NCBI RefSeq assembly: GCF_025628885.1
Contig: NZ_JAOTIF010000002.1
Span: 310,001 to 374,000, forward strand
Direction: 5' to 3'
Source of the DNA: Paraflavisolibacter caeni
GTDB lineage: Bacteria; Bacteroidota; Bacteroidia; Chitinophagales; Chitinophagaceae
DNA length: 64,000 bases
The notes under the pieces are model-generated. The model was not told where the DNA came from, did no database searches, and saw only the letters and a list, made by a program, of their open reading frames with translations. The position numbers and the translations under genes are program-made. This document shows, one piece after another, positions 1-8,858 of the stretch. How positions within the stretch are numbered: position 1 is the stretch's first letter; the number at the start of each line of letters is the position of its first letter.

Positions 1-722
1 ATGATATAAGGTTTATAGACTGGAATGTTTCGGCCCGTTTCAATCATCCTTTCAGCAAGGTGTTTGAAGAAGAACGTGAGCTGACAGTAATGTTGCTTAT
101 TGATGTTAGTGCAAGTTCCTTGGTGGGCACAGTTGGTTCTACTAAGAAAGTGATCAACACTGAAATTGCTGCGGTGTTGGCCTTTGCTGCCGTGAACAAT
201 GGTGATAAAGTAGGTGCTATTTTATACAGCAATAAGATCGAAAAGTACATTCCACCTAAAAAGGGAAAGCAGCATGCCTTATATCTTATGAGGGTGTTGC
301 TGGGTATGTCCTCAGAAAAGAAGTCTACGGCGTTGAAACCTGCTTTGCAGTATTTTACCAACACCAACCGTCAAAAGAGTATAGCCTTTATATTGAGTGA
401 CCTGGTAGATACTGACTACAGTGATGCATTACGTGTAGCCGGCAGCAGGCATGACGTGATTGGGCTAAAGATCTATGATCGTATGGACATGCATTTGCCT
501 GACATTGGTATGTTGAGGGTAGAAGATTCAGAAACTGGTGCGCAACAATGGGTGGATACCGGGAACAAACTGGTGCGGTATCAGTACGAGCAGGAGTTTT
601 TCAGGTTGACAGCAAATGCCAATGATGTTTTTAAAAAGGCAGGAAGCGATTTGTTGCATATTCGCACCGATGAAGATTATATCAAAGTGCTCAGAAGATT
701 TTTTATCAGCAGAAACAGGTGA
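1..722 (+). CDS. DUF58 domain protein, 5' end cut by window
   Basis: The frame is open to the left edge; from base 3 it reads DIRFIDWNVSARF and continues through FEEERELTVMLLIDVSAS, the core signature of DUF58 proteins, so the methionine-less reading before base 60 is coding and the gene starts outside the window. The LLIDVSASS stretch is a von Willebrand A-like metal-site motif. DUF58 proteins usually sit behind a MoxR AAA+ ATPase and ahead of Bat genes; the two genes downstream fit that order. The start of the next gene lies seven bases after the stop, consistent with one operon. The family is linked to envelope stress and aerotolerance, but its biochemical role is unsettled. About 240 residues are visible, the C-terminal part of a roughly 290-residue family. 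Confidence 0.88.
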   Translation, partial: DIRFIDWNVSARFNHPFSKVFEEERELTVMLLIDVSASSLVGTVGSTKKVINTEIAAVLAFAAVNNGDKVGAILYSNKIEKYIPPKKGKQHALYLMRVLLGMSSEKKSTALKPALQYFTNTNRQKSIAFILSDLVDTDYSDALRVAGSRHDVIGLKIYDRMDMHLPDIGMLRVEDSETGAQQWVDTGNKLVRYQYEQEFFRLTANANDVFKKAGSDLLHIRTDEDYIKVLRRFFISRNR

Positions 723-729
723 GCGTAAG

Positions 730-1617
730 ATGAACAGATATTTACTTTTTATACTACTTCTATCCACTACCCATTCTTTTTCACAACGGATCGCTGTTGC
801 TGCAACTGCGAGTGATCAAAATATTCTTATAGGAGAGCCGTTTCAACTTACCCTGGGGATTTCGGCGCCTGGAAATCAAAAGATAGATTGGTTTGATATT
901 AAAGAATTACCGCATTTTGAGATCCTGAGCCGGTCTAAGATCGACTCCCAGGTTAATGGCAATAAAAAGATGCTGGTTCAGACTTTGACACTTACCAGCT
1001 GGGATTCCGGTCGCTGGCAGTTACCTAGTTTTTCAGTTCCCAGTTCTAATAAAACAAAGCCGATTGCTGTTGAAGTGTCATTTTCCAACTTTGATCCCAA
1101 GCAGCCTTACCATGACGTAAAGGATATTTTGGAAGTGAATCGCCCAGGACAGATGAAATGGTATTGGTATTTAGTGGGATTGTTGCTGCTGGCCGGTTTG
1201 TTCTTCCTCCTGTTTCCAGGTAAAAAGAAGAAGAAAGAGGAAGTTTTGAGTGATAGGGCGTATAAAAAAGCGCTTACCCAGTTAGAAGCATTGAGAAAAA
1301 AGAATATTGCCGAACAGGATGCCAAGTTGTTTTATTCGGAATTGATCCAGATTTTCCGGGAATATCTGCATCGCCGTATGAACATTCAGTCTTTTTCCAA
1401 GACTACAGAGGATCTCGGCAGGCAGCTCGGGCAATTGCAAATGCCCCAAATTGAGTACCAGCAATTACTGGAAGTATTGCAGCTCAGTGACTTTGTAAAG
1501 TTTGCACGCTACAAGCCTTCTGAACAGGAGCATGTTACCTCCTATGAAGTCATCAAGAAAAGCATCGTTTCCATTGAAAATATAAAGACAGAAGAGAAAC
1601 ATAAAGAAGTGGTTTAA
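730..1617 (+). CDS. BatD-like exported membrane protein
   Basis: A 295-residue protein starting at ATG 730; a longer in-frame reading from 616 overlaps the DUF58 gene and lacks a signal sequence, whereas the 730 start gives a clear signal peptide (MNRYLLFILLLSTTHSFSQ). Residues 20-130 look like a beta-rich periplasmic domain, followed by a membrane span near 143-163, a lysine-rich stop-transfer run, and a charged cytoplasmic helical tail of about 110 residues. This is the arrangement of BatD-type or DUF4381-type proteins that accompany VWA proteins. It lies between DUF58 and BatA genes with four bases to the latter. Function is inferred from context: probably part of a membrane complex with the flanking VWA proteins. 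Confidence 0.75.
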   Translation: MNRYLLFILLLSTTHSFSQRIAVAATASDQNILIGEPFQLTLGISAPGNQKIDWFDIKELPHFEILSRSKIDSQVNGNKKMLVQTLTLTSWDSGRWQLPSFSVPSSNKTKPIAVEVSFSNFDPKQPYHDVKDILEVNRPGQMKWYWYLVGLLLLAGLFFLLFPGKKKKKEEVLSDRAYKKALTQLEALRKKNIAEQDAKLFYSELIQIFREYLHRRMNIQSFSKTTEDLGRQLGQLQMPQIEYQQLLEVLQLSDFVKFARYKPSEQEHVTSYEVIKKSIVSIENIKTEEKHKEVV

Positions 1618-1621
1618 AGTA

Positions 1622-2623
1622 ATGATTAATTGGTTTCAACATATAGAGTTTGCTAATGTTTGGGTATTGCCTTTCCTGCTGATGCTGCCTGTGATAGCCT
1701 GGATGCACTATAGGATGCTGCGTTCGCTGAAGTCAGCTTTTACGGTAACTACAACGACTGCTTTCAAGCAAAAGACTTACAAGAGCTATTTAGTTCACTT
1801 GCCTTTTGGGTTACGGCTGCTTGCTGCAGGTTGCATTATTGTTGCCATTGCCCGTCCGCAAATCAAGAATGTGCAAAGACAGACCAAAGGTGAAGGGATC
1901 GACATTGTTTTGAGCATTGATGTTAGTGGTAGTATGCTTTCGAAAGACTTTTATCCCAACCGACTGGAAGTTGCCAAGGAAATGGCAGCAGAATTTGTGC
2001 GACAACGCCCGGTGGACCAGATAGGGTTAGTTATTTTTTCTGGTGAAAGCTACACCCTTTTTCCTGTATCAACGGATCATACCTCGCTTGTGGAGCAAAT
2101 AAGAAATTTACGAAGTGGAATGCTGGAAGACGGAACACTCATTGGTGAAGGCCTGGCAACTTCTGTTGACCGGCTCAGGCCAAGCCGTGCCAGGAGCAAA
2201 GTAATTGTGTTGCTCACCGATGGAAAAGAGCAACCGCCTGAAAATCGCCTGATCGACCCTATAACCGCTTTAGAAATTGCAAAAACAGAAGGTGTCAAGG
2301 TTTATACCATTGGTATGGCAGCAGAAGAGGGCGCCACCGTGGTAGAAAAGGGAGTGGCTGGCAGGCCGACAGTGGCAGGTGGTCTGGACGAAGCCTTGCT
2401 GCGACGCATTGCTATGCAAACGGGTGGTGCTTATTTCCGTGCAATAGATAAGCAGAGCCTTCAGGATATCTACCAGCGTATAGATAAATTGGAAAAGTCG
2501 GATGTGGAAGTGACTTCAAAGACCAGGTTTGAGGAACAATTCATTTATTTCATAGCTGCCGCCCTGGCATTGTTAGTATTGGAAATGTTGTTGCGGTTTA
2601 TTTTGCTTCGGCCATTTCCCTAA
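1622..2623 (+). CDS. batA: VWA domain protein, BatA-type
   Basis: A 333-residue inner-membrane protein with an N-terminal membrane region (about 12-30 and 61-78), a von Willebrand A domain (about 90-280) and a C-terminal membrane span (about 303-325). The metal-ion-dependent adhesion site is complete: D100-V-S102-G-S104, and LLTDGKEQ supplies a later motif. This two-helix, VWA, one-helix layout is that of BatA/BatB from the Bacteroides aerotolerance operon. The gene follows the BatD-like gene by four bases. No BatB or TPR-containing BatC gene follows; rsgA comes next, so the operon is short or its remainder lies upstream. Assignment to BatA rather than BatB is by position and is uncertain. 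Confidence 0.82.
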   Translation: MINWFQHIEFANVWVLPFLLMLPVIAWMHYRMLRSLKSAFTVTTTTAFKQKTYKSYLVHLPFGLRLLAAGCIIVAIARPQIKNVQRQTKGEGIDIVLSIDVSGSMLSKDFYPNRLEVAKEMAAEFVRQRPVDQIGLVIFSGESYTLFPVSTDHTSLVEQIRNLRSGMLEDGTLIGEGLATSVDRLRPSRARSKVIVLLTDGKEQPPENRLIDPITALEIAKTEGVKVYTIGMAAEEGATVVEKGVAGRPTVAGGLDEALLRRIAMQTGGAYFRAIDKQSLQDIYQRIDKLEKSDVEVTSKTRFEEQFIYFIAAALALLVLEMLLRFILLRPFP

Positions 2624-2664
2624 GAAAGGCTGAACTTTGGAGTCCAAAATTCAAACAAGTTTTC

Positions 2665-3591
2665 ATGCAGGGCATTGTTTATAAATCAACGGGTAGTTGG
2701 TATTCGGTCAAGGATGAATTCGGAAAGCCGTGGAATGCCCGCATCAAAGGGGTTTTTAAGCTGGATGACATCACTTCAACCAATCCCATTTCTGTTGGAG
2801 ATATTGTGGACTTCGAAATAGAAAATGAAGGAGAGAACTCCGGAATCATTACGAATATTCACGACCGCCGCAATTATATCAACCGGCAGTCGCCCCGTGG
2901 AAAGCACCAGCACCATATTGTGGCGGCTAATCTTGATCAATCTGTGTTGATTGCTACGATCAAAGAACCCCGTACTTCACAGGGATTTATAGACCGTTTC
3001 CTGGTTGCGAGTGAGATGTATCATGTGCCGGCCATCCTGGTATTTAATAAGTTTGACTTGTACAAAGCAAAGGAGCTAGAGAAGTTTGAAGAGTGGAAAG
3101 GAATTTACGAAGGTATTGGTTATAAAGTGGTAGCTATGAGTTTAAAAGACAAGACAGGGCTGGAGGGTGTTTTAGATCTATTAAAAGATAAAATTTCACT
3201 CGTGAGTGGGCATAGTGGTGTAGGTAAATCATCTTTCATTAATGCTGTTATTCCTGAGAAAGCAATACGCACGCAGGATGTTAGTGGATGGAGCGGCAAG
3301 GGAATGCATACTACCACATTTGCCGAAATGTATGACCTTCCGTTTGGCGGTAAGATCATCGATACGCCTGGTATGCGTGAATTTGGACTGGTTGATGTGG
3401 AGCGCCAAGAACTTTCGGGATATTTCCCTGAAATGCGCAGTCGACTGAATGATTGCCAGTTTAACAACTGCTTACATGTCAATGAGCCTGGATGTGCCAT
3501 CAAGGAGGCCGTTATCAATGGCGAGATACATGAAGACCGGTATGTGAGCTATTATAATATTTTGGAGAGTATACAGGAGAAGAGTTGGTAA
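2665..3591 (+). CDS. rsgA: Ribosome small subunit-dependent GTPase A
   Basis: A 308-residue circularly permuted GTPase. After an OB-fold N-terminus (residues 1-70) the motifs occur in the permuted order: NKFD (G4, about 128), GHSGVGKSS (G1, about 181-189), DTPG (G3, about 233-236). A C-terminal zinc site follows (DCQFNNCLHVNEPGC). RsgA releases late assembly factors from the 30S subunit and checks its maturation. The length is normal for the family and all motifs are intact. It starts 41 bases after batA and ends just before a strong terminator, so it may be read with the bat genes or from its own promoter; a TAnnTTTG-like box (GAACTTTG, about 2632-2639) is a weak candidate. Confidence 0.95.
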   Translation: MQGIVYKSTGSWYSVKDEFGKPWNARIKGVFKLDDITSTNPISVGDIVDFEIENEGENSGIITNIHDRRNYINRQSPRGKHQHHIVAANLDQSVLIATIKEPRTSQGFIDRFLVASEMYHVPAILVFNKFDLYKAKELEKFEEWKGIYEGIGYKVVAMSLKDKTGLEGVLDLLKDKISLVSGHSGVGKSSFINAVIPEKAIRTQDVSGWSGKGMHTTTFAEMYDLPFGGKIIDTPGMREFGLVDVERQELSGYFPEMRSRLNDCQFNNCLHVNEPGCAIKEAVINGEIHEDRYVSYYNILESIQEKSW

Positions 3592-3604
3592 TGGAACTGA
3601 CAAT

Positions 3605-3638
3605 AAAAAACCCTCAATCTGAAAATTGAGGGTTTTTT
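3605..3638. terminator. Bidirectional intrinsic terminator
   Basis: Perfect 8-bp stem CCCTCAAT / ATTGAGGG (3611-3618 and 3625-3632) with a 6-base loop, preceded by six A and followed by six T. The A and T runs let it act on both strands, which suits its place between rsgA (+) and the converging gene at 3687-4028 (-). Confidence 0.93.
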
Positions 3639-3686
3639 ATTTATAAAGGTTAAATATAAGATATTGTAGCGGAGCCATTATTCCTA

Positions 3687-4028
3687 TCAGGAGGTAGGCT
3701 GGGCAAAGCTGGAAGACTGTTTATTTTTTGTTAGTCTATCTTCCAGTTTTTTGGCAACTTCTTCAACAGCACTATTGTCTTTTCTGCCAGCTTCTGTTGT
3801 TTTGGCAGGAAAAACAGAAATGCCATCGTAGATATTGTAATGCAGATTTAGTTGATGCTTACCATAATCAAAGCTCCAGTTAATCTCATAAACATCATCC
3901 TGTTTATGTGTGATCGTGACGCGAGGATCTTCACTTAAAATACCTGCTATTTGGTAAAAGCATTTCAAGCTTCCACCGTCAATTACTGCTTCTGTAAAAC
4001 CGAGTGATGTGTGTAAGGTAAGACTCAT
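3687..4028 (-). CDS. Small hypothetical protein
   Basis: A 113-residue soluble protein with no signal peptide or membrane span. I do not recognise a family. It is rich in alternating hydrophobic residues in the first 80 positions (for example VYEINWSFDY and HQLNLHYNIY), suggesting a small beta fold, and ends in a charged helix and a low-complexity tail. It converges on the terminator that closes rsgA. It lies alone, about 60 bases from the small lipoprotein gene on the same strand, so the two may share a transcript with the carbonic anhydrase-like gene further upstream. Confidence 0.55.
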   Translation of the reverse strand: MSLTLHTSLGFTEAVIDGGSLKCFYQIAGILSEDPRVTITHKQDDVYEINWSFDYGKHQLNLHYNIYDGISVFPAKTTEAGRKDNSAVEEVAKKLEDRLTKNKQSSSFAQPTS

Positions 4029-4087
4029 AGACTGCTACTTTTTATATAAGACAAAAACTACTTTACTTCCGTTGCATTAAACAAACG

Positions 4088-4255
4088 TTATGCCTTAAAT
4101 TTTTTTGCTTTTTTGACACTGCTGCCATCAAGCATTTTTTCTGCACCCACATTTTTTCCATCGCTAGGGCAGCCATATTTAGGCTTGAAAACACTGCATG
4201 AAGACAAGAACAAGGCCAAAGCCAGTCCTAAGAATAAAAAACGGGTACTTTTCAT
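4088..4255 (-). CDS. Small lipoprotein
   Basis: A 55-residue protein read from ATG at 4253-4255; a longer in-frame reading to 4333 overlaps the neighbouring gene and has no signal features. The sequence MKSTRFLFLGLALALFLSSC is a typical lipoprotein signal with lipobox LSSC, leaving a mature peptide of about 35 residues with a second Cys (KYGCPSDG) and a basic C-terminus (KKAKKFKA). Short lipoproteins of this kind, with a YGCP motif, are common in Bacteroidota and have no assigned function. Confidence 0.7.
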   Translation of the reverse strand: MKSTRFLFLGLALALFLSSCSVFKPKYGCPSDGKNVGAEKMLDGSSVKKAKKFKA

Positions 4256-4320
4256 GTTAATATGTTTATAATTATAACGTTCATATAGGGAATAAATTGC
4301 AATCAAATGAATTACGAATG

Positions 4321-4331
4321 ATTCGTCATTC
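4321..4331 (-). repeat. GAATGACGAAT dispersed repeat
   Basis: On the minus strand GAATGACGAAT lies against the stop codon of the carbonic anhydrase-like gene, overlapping its last bases. It is the same 11-mer found after stop codons at 29-50 kb, here in the orientation of its minus-strand gene. Confidence 0.7.
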
Positions 4332-4860
4332 ACCTGGCTTCATTCACTTCTTCAAACCATTGCGCATAACCGACGTAATTATTTGCAATACGGTTGATTT
4401 CGCTATGAACTTTCTCGTGTGATACTTCTTTGACCTTTTTAGCTGGTACACCGGCATAAATAGAGCCACCCTCGCAAACTGTTCCTTCCAATACTACAGC
4501 ACCAGCAGCGATAATTGTATTGCTATGCACAACTGCATTGTCCATTATAATTGCACCCATTCCAATCAAAACATTGTCATGTACCATGCAACCATGCACA
4601 ATGGCGTTGTGTCCGATAGAAACGTTATTACCTACTATTGTTTTTGTACGCCTGTATGTGCAGTGGATGACAGCGCCATCCTGAACATTCACCTTATTTC
4701 CTAAGCGTATGCTGTTAACATCTCCACGGAGAACGGCATTGAACCAAATACTGCATTCATTTCCCATAACCACATCACCGACTATAGTAGCGTTGGGAGC
4801 AATAAAGCAATTATCACCCCATTTTGGAGAAATATCTTCTACAGGTAATATTAGAGCCAT
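4330..4860 (-). CDS. Gamma-carbonic anhydrase family protein
   Basis: A 176-residue left-handed beta-helix protein of the gamma-class carbonic anhydrase/YrdA/PaaY type. Hexapeptide-repeat texture runs from about residue 12 to 135 (IAPNATIVGDVVMG, ECSIWFNAVLRGD, VLIGMGAIIMD). The expected zinc-ligand histidines are visible in VIHCTY, SIGHNAIVHGC and MVHDN, so the metal site is probably intact. Members form trimers in the cytoplasm; some hydrate CO2, others are acyl-CoA related or of unknown activity. The length matches the family. The upstream 215 bases before the aminotransferase gene on the other strand should hold divergent promoters, but I cannot point to a convincing one. Confidence 0.9.
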   Translation of the reverse strand: MALILPVEDISPKWGDNCFIAPNATIVGDVVMGNECSIWFNAVLRGDVNSIRLGNKVNVQDGAVIHCTYRRTKTIVGNNVSIGHNAIVHGCMVHDNVLIGMGAIIMDNAVVHSNTIIAAGAVVLEGTVCEGGSIYAGVPAKKVKEVSHEKVHSEINRIANNYVGYAQWFEEVNEAR

Positions 4861-5075
4861 AATAGTTCTTGATTTATGATATACAATTTACGATATATGA
4901 TTTTAGTAAATAGGAATGGATGATAATTATCAGTTATTCCAGAGGTTTTTCATCGAAATGCATATATACAACTTTTTTTTCCTGTTTCATAGTGTTCATG
5001 GCAAATGGGGGCCGATAATTCGATTGTATGACATCCGAAAGTGTTTCCGATTTTTGCAATCTTTAATACAGGTTC

Positions 5076-6257
5076 ATGAATTTAAGGCAATTGTTTTTAC
5101 AGCATGTGGCTCAGACCTCGATGGCTCCCCTGGCTTTGGAAATTGTAAGAGCAGAAGGGTGTGAATTGTTCGATGCCTCCGGGAAACGGTATATTGATTT
5201 GATAGGAGGCATCAGTGTGGCAAATACTGGCCACCGGCATCCGAAGGTGGTGGAAGCTATCCGCAAACAATTGGATGCTTACATGCATGTGATGGTGTAT
5301 GGAGAATTTGTTCAGAGTCCCCAGGTGCAGTATGCTCACTTGCTGACGCAGCACCTGCCGTCTTCCTTAAATTCTGTTTACTTCACCAATTCAGGAGCAG
5401 AGGCTATAGAAGGGGCCATGAAGTTGGCCAAAAGGGTTACCGGCCGTACGGAGATCATTGCCTTCAAGGATTCTTACCATGGTTCTACACAAGGCGCCTT
5501 AAGTATTATCGGCAGCGAGTATTGGCGCAACGCTTTCAGGCCTCTTTTACCGGGCATACAGCACCTGACTTATCACTCTTTTGAGGACCTGGCTTTTATT
5601 ACGGAGCATACAGCATGCGTCATTGCTGAAACCGTACAGGCGGAAGGGGGGGTCAAACCGCCAACGAAAGAATGGATGCAGGCTTTAAGAAAGCGCTGTA
5701 CTGAAACCGGCACCTTGCTGGTGCTGGATGAGATCCAGGCCGGTTTTGGCAGAACCGGTAAATTATGGGGTTTTGAACATTTTGAAGTGATCCCGGACAT
5801 TATGACGCTAGGTAAAGCTTTAGGAGGCGGTATGCCTTTGGGAGCTTTTATTTCCCATGTTGGACTTATGAATCAGTTGGCGGATAATCCAGTGCTGGGA
5901 CATATAACCACTTTTGGTGGCCACCCGGTTTGCTGCGCTGCCGGTATGGCGGCTTTCCAAGTGCTGCTGGAAGAAAACCTTGTTGCTGGTATTCCTGCAA
6001 AAGAAGCTTTACTGAAAAGGCGATTGGAACATCCTGACATAAAAGCTGTCCATAAATTTGGTTTATGGGCTGCAGTAGAATTTGATTCTTTTGAGCAATG
6101 CAAGAAAGTCATTGACCGCTGTATTGAAAAAGGTTTGATCTCCGATTGGTTCCTATTTGCCTCCAACTGTTTACGGATTTCACCGCCGTTGACCATTTCT
6201 GAAGAGCAATTGGACCGGGCTTGCAGCATTATCATCGAAAGTATTGATGAGATGTAA
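5076..6257 (+). CDS. Class III PLP-dependent aminotransferase
   Basis: A 393-residue fold-type I aminotransferase of class III (ornithine/acetylornithine/GABA group). Visible motifs are FTNSGAEAIEGAMKLA (phosphate cup), DSYHGSTQGALS, LVLDEIQAGFGRTGKLW (the PLP-binding aspartate) and TLGKALGGGMPLGAF with the Schiff-base lysine near residue 247. The beginning MNLRQLFLQHVAQTS is typical of Bacteroidota 'aspartate aminotransferase family' proteins; the substrate cannot be read from the sequence. It is somewhat shorter than acetylornithine aminotransferases with their full small domain but complete in motifs. A weak promoter-like box (GATTTTTGC, about 5051-5059) lies upstream. It is followed after 274 bases by a second PLP enzyme, a decarboxylase, though the gap argues against tight co-transcription. 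Confidence 0.88.
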   Translation: MNLRQLFLQHVAQTSMAPLALEIVRAEGCELFDASGKRYIDLIGGISVANTGHRHPKVVEAIRKQLDAYMHVMVYGEFVQSPQVQYAHLLTQHLPSSLNSVYFTNSGAEAIEGAMKLAKRVTGRTEIIAFKDSYHGSTQGALSIIGSEYWRNAFRPLLPGIQHLTYHSFEDLAFITEHTACVIAETVQAEGGVKPPTKEWMQALRKRCTETGTLLVLDEIQAGFGRTGKLWGFEHFEVIPDIMTLGKALGGGMPLGAFISHVGLMNQLADNPVLGHITTFGGHPVCCAAGMAAFQVLLEENLVAGIPAKEALLKRRLEHPDIKAVHKFGLWAAVEFDSFEQCKKVIDRCIEKGLISDWFLFASNCLRISPPLTISEEQLDRACSIIIESIDEM

Positions 6258-6531
6258 GCTTTCTTATATAGATTTGTCCTACAGTTTCTCAATTATGCGT
6301 CCGGATTATGCACATAAGGTTTTTTCTGATCAACGTAATCGCTATATCTGCCTGTTGGAAGCATTAGCGGCCGACTCTTCTTTTCTCTAGAAACTCACCC
6401 TGTTTACGTCCTTACGTAATCAATAGCATATTTTTCCCAGGCAGCTTTTATAAGCCTGTAACTGCTGCTGTTTTATTGATATTTATGATCCCAGGCAAGC
6501 CTTTTAAATAAATATTTGCAACATATTGTAT

Positions 6532-7683
6532 ATGAATTATACTGACAAAGAGTTGTTAGAACGTTTTATGGACAAAGTTTCTTCACGAGCCAAAACGTTC
6601 ATTGGTTATCCCGCAAGTTCAGAATTTGATTATAGTGAATTATATCCCTTATTAAAATATTGTTTGAATAATGTTGGAGATCCTTTGGTGGATTCACATT
6701 CTGACATGCATTCCAAATATTTTGAAAGGGATGTGATCTCGTTTTTCGCAGAACTTTTCAAGGCGCCTGTTGCCAACTGGTGGGGGTATGTCACAAATGG
6801 AGGTTCAGAAGGAAATCTGTATGCATTGTACTTAGCCAGGGAACTTTATCCGGAAGGTATGGTGTACTATTCTGAAGCTACCCACTATAGTGTTCAGAAG
6901 AATGTTCATTTGCTGAATATGCCCAGCATTGTCATCAGGGCTACGGAAAACGGAGAAATGGATTACGAGGACCTGAGAGAAACCATTCAGTTGCACCGGC
7001 ATCGTCCTGTGATCATTCTTGCCAACATCGGTACCACCATGACGGAAGCAAAAGATGATATAGTGCGCATCAGGGAAATCCTAAAGACGTATGCTATAAA
7101 AAATTCTTATATCCATTGTGATGCAGCCCTAGCTGGAACATACCTTTCCCTGCTGGATCGATGCCGTTTTGATTTTACCCATGGGGCAGACAGTATCACC
7201 ATCAGCGGTCATAAATTTATTGGTTCACCAATACCCTGCGGTGTTGTTCTGGTGAAGAAAAATTACAAGGACAGGATTGGCCGTTCGGTTTCCTACATAG
7301 GAACGCTCGACACTACTATTACTGGTTCCCGCAATGCCATTACGCCTGTGTTTTTGTGGTATGCTATTAAGAAGATAGGGAAACAAGGCTTGAAAGAAAG
7401 AGCAGTGCGTTGTTTAGAACTTGCTGCTTATGCTGAGCAAAGACTACAGGAGATTGGCATTGCAGCCTGGCGGAACCCGGATGCCATTACCGTTGTATTT
7501 CCCCAACCTGCTGAAAAAATCTGCAGGAAGTGGCAATTGGCAAGCGAGAATGGTTTTTCTCATATCATTTGCATGCCTGGTGTAACGAAACAACAGATCG
7601 ATTCCTTTGTCGATGACCTGATGGATAAGGCCAACCAGCAATTTTTATGTGTGCCTGAATATTTAAGTTACAGTATCAATTAG
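6532..7683 (+). CDS. PLP-dependent histidine decarboxylase-like enzyme
   Basis: A 383-residue group II PLP decarboxylase that most resembles bacterial histidine decarboxylases. I use ATG 6532; an in-frame TTG six bases earlier adds only two residues. Motifs: GYVTNGGSEGNLYAL (PLP phosphate region), YYSEATHYSVQKNVHLL, HCDAALAGTYL (PLP ring aspartate and alanine) and SGHKFIGSPIPCG, whose lysine (about 228) forms the internal aldimine. The length matches the roughly 380-residue Morganella-type enzyme. The expected reaction is L-histidine to histamine and CO2, but related serine decarboxylases share these motifs, so the substrate is not certain. No histidine/histamine antiporter is adjacent, so an acid-resistance module is not evident. 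A TTTGC-containing box (6511-6519) may be its -7 element. Confidence 0.82.
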   Translation: MNYTDKELLERFMDKVSSRAKTFIGYPASSEFDYSELYPLLKYCLNNVGDPLVDSHSDMHSKYFERDVISFFAELFKAPVANWWGYVTNGGSEGNLYALYLARELYPEGMVYYSEATHYSVQKNVHLLNMPSIVIRATENGEMDYEDLRETIQLHRHRPVIILANIGTTMTEAKDDIVRIREILKTYAIKNSYIHCDAALAGTYLSLLDRCRFDFTHGADSITISGHKFIGSPIPCGVVLVKKNYKDRIGRSVSYIGTLDTTITGSRNAITPVFLWYAIKKIGKQGLKERAVRCLELAAYAEQRLQEIGIAAWRNPDAITVVFPQPAEKICRKWQLASENGFSHIICMPGVTKQQIDSFVDDLMDKANQQFLCVPEYLSYSIN

Positions 7684-7709
7684 ATGAATAGGGGGCATGT
7701 TGTTGCCAA

Positions 7710-8207
7710 TTACCTGCATAGGCGGGTGATCAGCTCCTGGTAATGGGGGTACTGTTGTACAAGGTTTTTTTGATCTGCCAATTCAAAGTCGGCAAAATCA
7801 AAACCTGGTGCAACAGTACAACCTGCTAACGTAAATTCATTGCCGGGGGCAGGCTCCGCCGCAAACCAGGAACCTGCAGGGACGACCAATTGAAAGGCGG
7901 CGCCGCTTCCAATAGTATTGCCCAGGATCATGCATTCATAACTGCCGTCAGGGTGCAGCACATGAATCAATAGGTTACCCCCTAAGTAGAAATGCCAGAT
8001 TTCATCACTTTTAATCCGGTGGAAAGCTGAAAAGTCTTCCTTCTGCAGTAAATAATAAATTGAGGTTGAAAAGTTGCGCTTGCCTCCAAAGTTGCCCGGC
8101 AGGCAAGCCTTCTCAACAAAACCTTCCGACCTGTATACTTCTTTGTAATATCCTCCTTCAGGATGCGGTTGTAAATCCAGTAGTTGTACCATTTGACGGA
8201 CGGTCAT
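7710..8207 (-). CDS. Cupin domain protein (DUF985)
   Basis: A 165-residue single-domain cupin of the DUF985 type. The N-terminal signature LLDLQPHPEGGYYKEVYRS is characteristic, followed by STSIYYLLQKEDFSAFHRIKSDEIWHFY with cupin motif 1 histidines and VPAGSWFAAEP as motif 2. Members are small cytoplasmic proteins, structurally related to sugar epimerase-like cupins, with no settled reaction. It converges on the histidine decarboxylase-like gene (26 bases between stops), so it is an independent unit, with its promoter in the 129 bases before the antitoxin gene. Confidence 0.9.
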   Translation of the reverse strand: MTVRQMVQLLDLQPHPEGGYYKEVYRSEGFVEKACLPGNFGGKRNFSTSIYYLLQKEDFSAFHRIKSDEIWHFYLGGNLLIHVLHPDGSYECMILGNTIGSGAAFQLVVPAGSWFAAEPAPGNEFTLAGCTVAPGFDFADFELADQKNLVQQYPHYQELITRLCR

Positions 8208-8336
8208 TGGCTATTTGAGTTGAGTGATGTCTTGAGGTCAAGATACAGCTTATTACATGCGATATAAAGACTGGTAAATTTTTATCTTATTTCTGTTTGG
8301 TATATCTTTATACTGTTTCAAGTAAATTATTATACT

Positions 8337-8852
8337 ATGGGCCGGGAAAGATCTATTGTACGGAAAGGCAGGACAACCTCCAAAAAATCACCACTTCGCA
8401 AAGTCGAGCGGGAGCAAGATGGAGTACATGGTGGCGGGAAAGTGATCTTGTTGGGTGTAGCTAAAAAACCGGAAAGCAAAATGACAACGTTTGAAAAAAT
8501 TGACCTGGTAGATCATGGCATTCCAAAGAAAGACCTTGAGCGCCTCAAAGAAGTGGCTGACCTGGACTATGATCAACTGGCCAAAGTGCTTTCGGTTACC
8601 CGTGCCACCCTCATCAATAAAAAAGGCGAAGACCGGTTTAATACTACCTTAAGCGAGAAGATACTTAGTCTTGCTGATATATATTCCTATGGTTACGAGG
8701 TTTTCGAAGATGATCAGCGTTTTAATGAATGGATCTTTCACCCTAACAAAGCCTTAGGTGGTCAAGCTCCTTACGATCTGCTTGACACCCAGTTTGGAAG
8801 GGAGGAAATCAAAAACCTGATTGGCAGAATTGATTACGGAGTTTATTCTTAA
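8337..8852 (+). CDS. Antitoxin of the Xre/MbcA/ParS type (DUF2384)
   Basis: A 171-residue antitoxin. After a basic, probably flexible N-terminal 45 residues, the middle part (LDYDQLAKVLSVTRATLINKKGEDRFNTTLSEKILSLADIYSYG) is the helix-turn-helix-like Xre-MbcA-ParS region, and the C-terminus (FNEWIFHPNKALGGQAPYDLLDTQFGREEIKNLIGRIDYGVYS) is a full DUF2384 toxin-binding domain. The gene lies six bases upstream of a RES-domain toxin gene in the usual antitoxin-first order. The protein should neutralise the toxin by covering its active site and repress its own promoter. Later ATG codons (for example at 8418) could be the real start, because the first 40 residues are not part of the conserved fold. 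Confidence 0.9.
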   Translation: MGRERSIVRKGRTTSKKSPLRKVEREQDGVHGGGKVILLGVAKKPESKMTTFEKIDLVDHGIPKKDLERLKEVADLDYDQLAKVLSVTRATLINKKGEDRFNTTLSEKILSLADIYSYGYEVFEDDQRFNEWIFHPNKALGGQAPYDLLDTQFGREEIKNLIGRIDYGVYS

Positions 8853-8858
8853 GTCGCC

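Noticed and set aside
616-729. An N-terminal extension of the BatD-like protein
   Set aside because: It overlaps the DUF58 gene by over 100 bases, and a clear signal peptide begins at 730.
3120-3518. A 132-residue minus-strand frame
   Set aside because: Shadow of rsgA, which has all GTPase motifs.
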